Assembly (NCBI GenBank): GCA_001556125.1
Contig: LSIG01000032.1
Span: 1-33,265, forward strand
Direction of reading: 5' to 3'
DNA length: 33,265 nt
Source of the DNA: Rhizobiales bacterium CCH10-E5
GTDB lineage: Bacteria > Pseudomonadota > Alphaproteobacteria > Rhizobiales > Beijerinckiaceae
Shown here: one piece after another, positions 25,976-33,265 of the stretch
Layout: each line of letters begins with the position of its first letter
Position numbering within the stretch: position 1 is the first letter of the stretch
Notes under the pieces: generated by a model
What the model saw: only the letters and a program-made list of their open reading frames with translations
What the model was told of the DNA's origin: nothing
Databases searched by the model: none
Position numbers and translations under genes: made by a program

Positions 25976-27196
25976 CTACCGCCAGCGTCCGAAGGCGTCA
26001 GCCAGCGTCTGACCGCCCGGCACGCCCTTCTCGAAGGTGATGATGCCGCGCCGGCCGGAGGCGAAACGCACCGGCACGTCGATCCAGCTGCGGGTCAGCA
26101 TCAGCTCGATGTTGCGGTCGACCTCGACCGGAACATTGGAGAGCGCCGCCACGAAAAGGTTCTCCCCAAGCGCGGAGTTGATGGCCGAGAGCGGTGCACC
26201 GCGCTCGCTCTCCTCAGCCTTGAACTGCGGCACGCCGACCTCGCGCACCGCCTCCGTCGCGGGGTTGCCGGTGCTGGAGAAACGCATCCCGATGATGTGC
26301 GAGGCCGGGAAGGCCGAATCGGTGTTGCGGCGGACGGTGAAGTCGAGCGTCAGGCCGATCTCGGTGAACTCGACCGTTGCGCGCACGATCGTCTCGACCG
26401 GCCGACCCTGGCCGACGCTCTCGCTGTCGAGCCGCCAGAAAGCCCGGCCATTGACGGCGCGCGGCGCCTGCGGGCTGTTGGGATCCTCCGTGTAGAGGAT
26501 CGCCCGCTGCGCCACCGTGACCTCCTGCGAGGGCGCGGCCCCACTGGCCGACGGCCGCGTCGCGGGCGGCTGGGAACCGGCCTCGCCGACGCGCTCGTTG
26601 ATCTTGCCGGCGGAGTCCGCCTGGGGCGCCGGCGCGGGCGTCTCGCTGCGGGGACGCTGGACGGTCTCGGGCGGGTTCACCTTGTTGACGTAATAGGCTG
26701 TCACTGCGATGGCGGCGACGGCAACTGCGACACCCCCCGCCACCACCGCCGTCCGCAGATGGCCGGGCTTGACGCGCTTCTCGCGGGGCGGCGCGATACG
26801 CGGCCGCGCCGGCTGAGACTCGGCCGGATCGTCGCGGCTCTCGCCGAAGCGGTCGTCATCCGGAGCGGCGGCGCTCACAGGCGGGCGCGGCGGCGGGGAG
26901 GCAGGCTCCGGCAGAGGCGGATCGTCGAAGACCGGCACCGCCTCCAGCGGCGGCTGCAGCGAATCGATGCCGGGCGGCGGCGGCGTGTCGTCGTAATCGG
27001 CCTCGATCCGCGCCACGGCCTCGTCGAGCGCCAGCCGCTCCCGCATGATCTCGGCCTCGCCCAGCGGCGGGTCGAGGCTGCGCAGCTGCGCCACGAGGGC
27101 GGTCCTGGCACGGTCGTAGATCGCCTGGCGCGCTGCCGGCGACGTGTCGGACAGTCCGGCCACGGCACGAGCCAGGATGGGATAGAAGTCGGCCAT
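25976..27196 (-). CDS. Single-pass membrane protein of unknown function
   Basis: A 406-residue protein with three parts. The N-terminal ~65 residues (MADFYPILARAVAGLSDTSPAARQ) look helical and are followed by a Pro-rich acidic stretch. One transmembrane segment (about residues 147-168, AVVAGGVAVAVAAIAVTAYY) follows basic residues, putting the N-terminus in the cytoplasm. The C-terminal ~180 residues would be periplasmic and folded (FWRLDSESVG through SWIDVPVRFASGRRGIITFEKG). I do not recognise a named domain. The start is set at 27196, with no need of the three upstream residues. It lies downstream of purA on the same strand (56-base gap) and may be co-transcribed. Confidence 0.75.
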   Translation of the reverse strand: MADFYPILARAVAGLSDTSPAARQAIYDRARTALVAQLRSLDPPLGEAEIMRERLALDEAVARIEADYDDTPPPPGIDSLQPPLEAVPVFDDPPLPEPASPPPRPPVSAAAPDDDRFGESRDDPAESQPARPRIAPPREKRVKPGHLRTAVVAGGVAVAVAAIAVTAYYVNKVNPPETVQRPRSETPAPAPQADSAGKINERVGEAGSQPPATRPSASGAAPSQEVTVAQRAILYTEDPNSPQAPRAVNGRAFWRLDSESVGQGRPVETIVRATVEFTEIGLTLDFTVRRNTDSAFPASHIIGMRFSSTGNPATEAVREVGVPQFKAEESERGAPLSAINSALGENLFVAALSNVPVEVDRNIELMLTRSWIDVPVRFASGRRGIITFEKGVPGGQTLADAFGRWR

Positions 27197-27252
27197 TGGC
27201 CTCACTTGTCGCTGTTGCGGGCCTGCGTCAACCCTTGGCGGAGCAGCCGGTT

Positions 27253-28545
<1,293 letters not shown>

Positions 28546-28612
28546 GGTTCAGGGGTTCCTGCTTGTCTTAAGTGAGTCTTGCGCGTGTCGTTTCGGGCAA
28601 GCGCCGCACATG

Positions 28613-28638
28613 AAAAACCCCGGCGCAAGACCGGGGTT
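28613..28638 (-). terminator. Terminator-like hairpin upstream of purA
   Basis: On the minus strand AACCCCGG-TCTTGCG-CCGGGGTT is an eight-base perfect stem with a seven-base loop followed by TTTTTC. It lies 70-90 bases upstream of the purA start and there is no convincing minus-strand gene ending before it. It could be a leader attenuator of purA or the end of a small RNA. CGCAAGA, complementary to the loop, occurs downstream (plus-strand TCTTGCG, 28577-28583), and GCAAGA upstream (plus-strand TCTTGC, 28650-28655). Confidence 0.7.
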
Positions 28639-28790
28639 CGAAGGCAGGTTCTTGCACGCCCTCATGAGCCAAGAGCGCGCCGAGGTCAAGGTTGGCGCGC
28701 ATGGCCGGCGGCGGCGGGCGGGTGTAGAAGATGAGCCGGCGGCCGCCCGCAGGACGGATGCGGGCCCGCGCCAAAGGGATGAGAACACCG

Positions 28791-30002
28791 ATGACGAACA
28801 CGCTCGACGCCTGGCTCGACCGGCACCACGCCGCTTTCACGGCGATCCGCCAGGACATCCACGCTCATCCCGAACTCGGGCTCGAGGAGACGCGCACCGC
28901 CGCCCTCGTGGCGAAGAACCTGCGCGAATGGGGTGTCGAGGTGACGGAAGGAATCGGGGGGACGGGCGTGGTCGGCGTCATCCGCGGCAAGCGCGCCGGC
29001 CAGCGTGCGGTCGGACTGCGCGCCGATATGGACTGCCTGGCGCTGGAAGAGCAGACCGGCCTCCCCTACGCCTCGCAGCACCCTGGCAAGATGCACGCCT
29101 GCGGCCATGACGGCCACACCACCATGCTGCTGGGCGCCGCGCGCTACCTCGCCGAGAATCCGGATTTCGCCGGCACCTGCATCCTGATCTTCCAGCCGGC
29201 CGAGGAAGGTCGCGGCGGCGCCAACGCCATGCTGGCGGACGGGCTGTTCGACCGCTTTCCCTGCGACGCGATCTATGGCCTCCACAACACGCCCGGCCTA
29301 CCGGCCTCGCATTTCGGCACGGCGGTCGGCCCCTTCCTCGCCTCGGCCGACAGCTGGGAGGTCGTCTTCCGCGGCGTCGGCGGCCATGGCGGCTCGCAGC
29401 CGCATCGCTCGACCGACATCACCTATGCCCAGGCGCAGTTCGTGCTGGGTCTCCAGGGCATCGTCGGCCGCAACGTGCCGCCGCTCGACACCGCCGTGAT
29501 CAGCGTCGGCTACATCTATGGCGGCGATGTCAACGCGTCCAACGTGATTCCTTCCGAGCTGGTGCTCGGCGGCACGGCCCGCACCTATTCCGCCGAGATC
29601 CGCGACACGGTCGAGCGTCGCATCGGCGAACTCGCCTCTGCCACCGCGCTCGCCTGGGGCTGCAGGGCCGAAGCGACCTATCACCGCGGCACCAGCCCGC
29701 TGATCAACAAGGCCGAGCAGGTCGCGGTCGCGGTGGCGGCGGCGTCCGCTTCGGTCGGTGCCGACCATGTCGACGGCAAGATGCGGCCGGGCACGGGCGG
29801 CGAGGATTTCGCCGAGATGATGCTGATCAAGCCGGGCGCCTTCATGCGCATCGGCAACGGCGTCGAGGCGGACGGCTCCTTCAAGGGCCTGCACACCCCG
29901 CTCTACGACTTCAACGACGCCATCATCCCCGACGGCATCCGCTACTGGGTCAATGTCGTGCAGGAGGAGCTGGGCATCGGGGAGCGGGCGGCGGCGGCCT
30001 AA
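28791..30002 (+). CDS. M20-family amidohydrolase (HipO/AbgA type)
   Basis: A 403-residue zinc-dependent hydrolase of the M20D peptidase family, which removes acyl or amino-acid groups from amides such as hippurate, N-acetyl amino acids or IAA conjugates. Visible are HPELGLEE near the N-terminus, the metal ligands in MHACGHDGHT, the catalytic glutamates in PAEEGRGG, the dimerisation lid domain with GVGGHGGSQPH, and GTGGEDFAEM with the last metal-binding part. The actual substrate cannot be given. The frame extends to 28731; ATG at 28791 (MTNTLDAWLDRHH) follows AAAGGGATGAG and is preferred. Confidence 0.9.
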   Translation: MTNTLDAWLDRHHAAFTAIRQDIHAHPELGLEETRTAALVAKNLREWGVEVTEGIGGTGVVGVIRGKRAGQRAVGLRADMDCLALEEQTGLPYASQHPGKMHACGHDGHTTMLLGAARYLAENPDFAGTCILIFQPAEEGRGGANAMLADGLFDRFPCDAIYGLHNTPGLPASHFGTAVGPFLASADSWEVVFRGVGGHGGSQPHRSTDITYAQAQFVLGLQGIVGRNVPPLDTAVISVGYIYGGDVNASNVIPSELVLGGTARTYSAEIRDTVERRIGELASATALAWGCRAEATYHRGTSPLINKAEQVAVAVAAASASVGADHVDGKMRPGTGGEDFAEMMLIKPGAFMRIGNGVEADGSFKGLHTPLYDFNDAIIPDGIRYWVNVVQEELGIGERAAAA

Positions 30003-30011
30003 GGCACAACG

Positions 30012-30157
30012 CGTCATTCCGGGGCGCCGCGAAGCGGCGAGCCCGGAACCCATAACCGCAGGTCCTTCCGAATCGGGCTCCACGCGGCCACCTCATCCTG
30101 CCGATCGAGAGGTTATGGGTTCCGGGCTCTTCGGTTTCGCGAAGCCCCGGAATGACG
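30012..30157. repeat. Nested inverted-repeat element, copy 6
   Basis: The outer perfect 14-base inverted repeat CGTCATTCCGGGGC (30012-30025) and GCCCCGGAATGACG (30144-30157) encloses a perfect 17-base pair GCCCGGAACCCATAACC (30041-30057) and GGTTATGGGTTCCGGGC (30111-30127), with smaller hairpins between. The longest and most symmetrical copy. It lies between the amidohydrolase and the phosphatase genes. Confidence 0.88.
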
Positions 30158-30255
30158 GCGCCCCCCTCTGCAGGGCTCCCCTCCAAGCCCGTCGGTTGCG
30201 CGGCCCGGAGGCAGGCCATAAGCGGCGGGCTCACGCCAACCACCGGGTCACCCCC

Positions 30256-30834
30256 ATGCAATCGCTCGCCATCTCGACGCTCACCATCTGCGGCATCGAG
30301 GAACTGCCCGCCCACAGCCTGCGCCGGGTCACGCATGTCCTCTCGGTGCTGGACCCCGACTGGCCCGAGATCGACGCCTTCGGGAGCTATGGCGAGCACA
30401 CCCGTGTGACGCTGCGCTTCCACGACATCATCGATCCCGCACCCGGCAAGATCCATCCCGAGCCGGAGCATGTCGACCAGATCCTGCAGTTCGGCGAGGG
30501 GCTGCGCGAAGGAGCCGGCGAACGGGTCGAGGGGCATCTCCTCGTCCACTGCCATATGGGCATCTCGCGCTCGACCGCGGCGATGCTGATGCTGATGGCG
30601 CAGAACGACCCGGAAGCGAGCGAGGACGCGCTGTTCGAGCGCCTGCGCGCCGTGCGTCCGCAGGCCTGGCCGAACTCGGTGATGATCGGCTTCGCCGACG
30701 CGCAGCTCGGCCGCGGCGGGCGCCTCACGCAGGCGCTGCGCCGCCATTACGGCCGGCAGCTCCAGACCGAGCCGCGCTACACCGACTGGATGACGCGGCT
30801 GGGCCGCGGGCGCGAGCTCGAGATGGCGGTGTGA
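30256..30834 (+). CDS. Tyrosine/dual-specificity-type protein phosphatase
   Basis: A 192-residue cytosolic protein. The loop HCHMGISRST (C99 to R105) is a perfect CX5R signature of cysteine-dependent phosphatases, and FHDIIDP (D57/D60) may carry the general acid. Length and pattern resemble dual-specificity-like phosphatases common in alphaproteobacteria. The substrate (protein or phosphoinositide) is unknown. The frame is open back to 29953 through the repeat, but ATG at 30256 begins the conserved part (MQSLAISTLTICGIEEL). Confidence 0.87.
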   Translation: MQSLAISTLTICGIEELPAHSLRRVTHVLSVLDPDWPEIDAFGSYGEHTRVTLRFHDIIDPAPGKIHPEPEHVDQILQFGEGLREGAGERVEGHLLVHCHMGISRSTAAMLMLMAQNDPEASEDALFERLRAVRPQAWPNSVMIGFADAQLGRGGRLTQALRRHYGRQLQTEPRYTDWMTRLGRGRELEMAV

Positions 30835-30864
30835 GCGGTGGTCGTTTGTCCCTCCGACACTCGG

Positions 30865-30971
30865 CCGTCATCCTGGGCGACCGAAGGTCGTCCCGGGATC
30901 CATCCGAGGGCGGCGCAGAGACCGATGATGGATCCCGGCCTGCGCCGCTGCGCGGCTGGTCCAGGATGACG
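30865..30971. repeat. Nested inverted-repeat element, copy 7
   Basis: CCGTCATCCTGG (30865-30876) and CCAGGATGACG (30961-30971) are the ends; the inner inverted pair is CGGGATCCATC / GATGGATCCCG. It closely resembles copy 1 (serC/serA) in both outer and inner parts. It lies between the convergent phosphatase and MuiA-family genes. Confidence 0.85.
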
Positions 30972-31000
30972 CGTGGTTCGTGAGCAAACTTCCCCGCCCC

Positions 31001-32716
31001 TCAGTTCAGCGGCCGCGGCAGGGGCTGCGGGCCAGGACCGGGCTGCGGGGCATAGGTGACCTCGCGGTCACCCGGCCATTTGATCCGGTAGGCGACCTTG
31101 ATCTCCTTCTCGGCGCCGGGCGCGAGGTCGAAGGTCCAGGCCGAGACGCCGCGCTTGTCACCGACCTGCTTTTCGGTCGGCGGCGTGGTCTGCGCCGGCA
31201 GGCTCTCGACCGTGATCGCGCTGTTCTCCGAATAGGGAATGCGCTCGGTCACCGTCACCTTCACCGGCTGGGCGTGCAGGCTCTTAACCACCGTGCGGAA
31301 CTCGCGCAGATCGGTCCGGCTCTGGCCCAGCCAGTTCGGCTCGTTCTCCCGGCGACGCACCGGCGCGCGCGTGACCTTGAGCTTGTCGTCGGCGCCGAAG
31401 CCGAGCTCCACCCTGTCGCCCGGCGCCACGAGACCGATCCGGCCACGCCCGATATAGGTGCCGTCGCGATGCAGGGCCACGGGGCCCGGCAGCAGCGGTG
31501 CCGCCTCCTCGTGGACGAAGCTCGCCTCGAGATAGGCCTTCTCTTCCAGTTCGGGCACGATCCGCGCCGCCAGCGCCGGCTCCGCTTTCGCCTGGCTCAA
31601 CAGCACGGTCTTTGAGGAGCCGTCCTGTGGAATGGTCGCGCGGCCGGGCACCTGGAAGCTCGCCTGATAGGCCCCCGCCTCGACCGTCGCGGTCTGGACC
31701 TCTGCGGCGACGGGGGCGGGTGCGGCAGCAGCGCGCTGCGACGCCTCGGCCTGGGCGTCCGCCTCCGCCTTGGCACGGGCGGCCGCCATGGGAGCCTGGG
31801 CGCGCGCAGCCGGGCGCGCCTCGTAGAGCACCGGCGGCTCGAAGAACATCACCTGCACCGGCGTCAGTTCCGGAACCCGGGTGCCACCGGCCGAGCGCGT
31901 CGTCGACAGCGTCAGCGCGACCTCGCTCCAGTCCTCCCCCGTACGTTGGCGGAGTTCCGCGCGACGCACCAGTTCGAGACCCGGTTTGCCACCGGCAGCC
32001 GCCGTCGTCAGACGCGCCTCGTATTGCGGGGTCCAGCTCGCCCCGCCGACGCGGTAGCTGACCGTGAACTCGGCCGCGACCGGCCCGGGCGCCTCGACCG
32101 CGATGGCAACGTCGCGCTTCGGTGCGCCCGGCCGCCCCGGCTGCGGCTTCGCCCGCTCCAGCGCCGCGATCTCGCCCTCGACCTCGGACGCGCGCGCCCG
32201 CACGCCGCGCAATTCCTCATGCACCTTGACCAGCGCCGTGCCGATCGCCTCGAACACGGCCGGCCAATCCGCCACCGGCAGCGCCTTGCCGTCGGGCCCG
32301 AGCTTGTCCGGTCCGGTCTGGCCGAAACGCTCGATCGTGGCGCGCTTGGCCTCGATCGCGGCGATCTGACCCGCGAGGGTCTCCTTCTCCTCGCGCAATG
32401 TCTTGAGCTTGCCCTCGATCACCGCATCGAGAACCGGCCGGGCCTCGCCCGGCGCCAGACGGACATCGACGGCACCGACCGAGAAGCCCGCGCTGCCCTT
32501 GCCCTCGACGCGGATCGAGGCGGGATCGATCGTCGCCGGCAGGCCGCGCAGCACGATCTGCGAGGCGCCCTGCAGCAGCTCGGCCTTGCCCAGCCGCGTC
32601 ACCACCGCTCCGTCGGGATAGACCGTGACCCGGTCGATGCGGGTGGGGAGCTCGATTTCGGCTGCGGCGGCGAAGCCGGGCGCCAGCACGAGGGCGGCGG
32701 CTAAACGGGTCATCAT
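31001..32716 (-). CDS. MuiA-family protein (DUF4140/DUF4139)
   Basis: A 571-residue protein with a Sec signal peptide (MMTRLAAALVLAPGFAAAA). The N-terminal DUF4140 (RIDRVTVYPDGAVVTRLGKAEL) is followed by a helical coiled-coil-like part (about 100-195), a DUF4139 domain with SYRVGGASWTPQYEARL and a later VELGFGADDKLKVTRAPV, and the end WPGDREVTYAPQPGPGPQPLPRP. Bacterial members are called mucoidy inhibitor A from one early report, but the biochemical role is unclear. An Ala-rich insert (about 300-345) is a likely flexible linker. ATG 32716 or 32713 could start it; AGGGGA lies about ten bases upstream. Confidence 0.88.
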   Translation of the reverse strand: MMTRLAAALVLAPGFAAAAEIELPTRIDRVTVYPDGAVVTRLGKAELLQGASQIVLRGLPATIDPASIRVEGKGSAGFSVGAVDVRLAPGEARPVLDAVIEGKLKTLREEKETLAGQIAAIEAKRATIERFGQTGPDKLGPDGKALPVADWPAVFEAIGTALVKVHEELRGVRARASEVEGEIAALERAKPQPGRPGAPKRDVAIAVEAPGPVAAEFTVSYRVGGASWTPQYEARLTTAAAGGKPGLELVRRAELRQRTGEDWSEVALTLSTTRSAGGTRVPELTPVQVMFFEPPVLYEARPAARAQAPMAAARAKAEADAQAEASQRAAAAPAPVAAEVQTATVEAGAYQASFQVPGRATIPQDGSSKTVLLSQAKAEPALAARIVPELEEKAYLEASFVHEEAAPLLPGPVALHRDGTYIGRGRIGLVAPGDRVELGFGADDKLKVTRAPVRRRENEPNWLGQSRTDLREFRTVVKSLHAQPVKVTVTERIPYSENSAITVESLPAQTTPPTEKQVGDKRGVSAWTFDLAPGAEKEIKVAYRIKWPGDREVTYAPQPGPGPQPLPRPLN

Positions 32717-32864
32717 GGTCGGCTATCCCCTGGGCGATCACGTCGCCGTGATAGGCGCGTGCGAATTCGGCGCGGCCAAGGCGGAATTGGGCCCGATTGC
32801 GGACGACGCCACCCGATCGCGGTCTGCGCGCGGCGTCGTCCTTCCGTTGCAGGAGGCCGATACG

Positions 32865-32894
32865 AAAAAGGCCCCGCCGTCCGGCAGGGCCTTT
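32865..32894 (-). terminator. Terminator downstream of the chemotaxis receptor gene
   Basis: AAAGGCCC (32867-32874) pairs with GGGCCTTT (32887-32894), continued by GCC/GGC after one C-A mismatch. On the minus strand the stem is followed by TTTTTCG. It separates the receptor gene from the downstream MuiA-family gene. Confidence 0.8.
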
Positions 32895-32922
32895 CGCTGA
32901 TCCCGGCGAGGTCGCTGGGAGG

Positions 32923-33265
32923 TCAGAACTCTTCCCAGCCGGCATCGCTGGCGCGGCTGTTGGCGACCTTCTTGGCCGGAGCCCGCGCGGCGGCGGGCGC
33001 CGGAGCCGGCGCGGGACGCGCAGCCGGGCGGTGGCCGGCGAAAGCGGCCTCCGCGAGCTGGCGCAGACGGGCGGGCTCGCCGGCCGGAGCGGAGGGGGCC
33101 GAACCCATGGCGCCCCCTGAATCCGGACCGGTCTTGAAGGCCGCGACGAGATCGTTGAGCTGGCCGATGCGGCTGGAGAGCGAGGCGGCCGAGGCCGCGC
33201 TCTGCTCTGACAGCGCCGCGTTCTGCTGGGTCATCTCGTCGAGATGGGCGACCGCCTGGCTCATC
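32923..33265 (-). CDS. Methyl-accepting chemotaxis protein, C-terminal end (partial)
   Basis: Only the last 114 residues are in the window; the gene continues past base 33265. The visible part is the end of the signalling domain: HLDEMTQQNAALSEQSAASAASL, with the Q/N/A heptads of a receptor coiled coil, then a Pro/Ala-rich flexible linker. It ends in GWEEF, matching the xWxxF docking pentapeptide that binds CheR/CheB methylation enzymes. It thus belongs to receptors with their own adaptation tether. The ligand domain is unseen. Confidence 0.87.
   Translation of the reverse strand, partial: MSQAVAHLDEMTQQNAALSEQSAASAASLSSRIGQLNDLVAAFKTGPDSGGAMGSAPSAPAGEPARLRQLAEAAFAGHRPAARPAPAPAPAAARAPAKKVANSRASDAGWEEF

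Noticed and set aside
28613..28790. Minus-strand ORFs upstream of purA as a gene ending at the terminator
   Set aside because: The open frames are short, lack a ribosome binding site and run across the start region of the amidohydrolase gene.

Overview
The window is GC-rich chromosomal DNA with very strong G/C bias at third codon positions. It reads as core genome of an alphaproteobacterium of the order Hyphomicrobiales (Rhizobiales); a Bosea/Methylobacterium-like lineage is my inference. Supporting this are the order tlpA <- -> argH - lptM - lysA - TIGR02302/DUF4175 gene, the phaB-DUF1737-phaA cluster divergent from phaR, the alphaproteobacterial type of serC with a structured leader, and a perfect CtrA-type box. 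No transposase, integrase, phage gene, CRISPR array, rRNA or tRNA gene was seen.

Layout. 1-3528: AT-rich leader, then serC, serA and a small DUF1902 gene (+ strand, serine synthesis). 3541-8582 (- strand): an orphan NodU-type carbamoyltransferase, a secreted protein of unknown function, and a 702-residue exonuclease/CBS/DUF294-nucleotidyltransferase fusion. 8660-15370: tlpA (-), then argH, the LptM-like lipoprotein, lysA and the large DUF4175 membrane protein (+). 15455-17839: divergent EamA/YddG-type exporter and MFS (Fsr-like) transporter. 17859-18510: a HigB/HigA-type toxin-antitoxin pair. 18567-21629: polyhydroxybutyrate genes phaA, DUF1737, phaB (-) and the regulator phaR (+). 21666-23714: a PAS-GGDEF(degenerate)-EAL protein and a small divergent ORF sharing an intergenic region with a CtrA box. 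23790-27196: rpmF, mtgA, ispA and an unknown single-pass membrane protein. 27253-30834: purA with an unusual leader, an M20 amidohydrolase and a tyrosine/dual-specificity phosphatase. 31001-33265: a MuiA-family protein and the C-terminal end of a chemotaxis receptor that runs off the window.

How the genes work together. serC and serA supply two steps of serine synthesis. argH and lysA are amino-acid genes. phaA and phaB supply (R)-3-hydroxybutyryl-CoA, DUF1737 sits between them, and PhaR is the expected autoregulated repressor; the synthase phaC and phasins are not in the window. The rest is mostly housekeeping or envelope genes.

The most distinctive structure is non-coding. Seven intergenic spacers each carry a nested inverted-repeat element that starts with CGTCAT and ends with ATGACG, about 40-145 bp long, at seven different gene boundaries. 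Other items worth a second look are the serC leader hairpins, the CtrA box beside a c-di-GMP gene, a terminator-like hairpin with loop complementarity upstream of purA, and the exonuclease-CBS-nucleotidyltransferase fusion. I found no clearly new multi-gene system.
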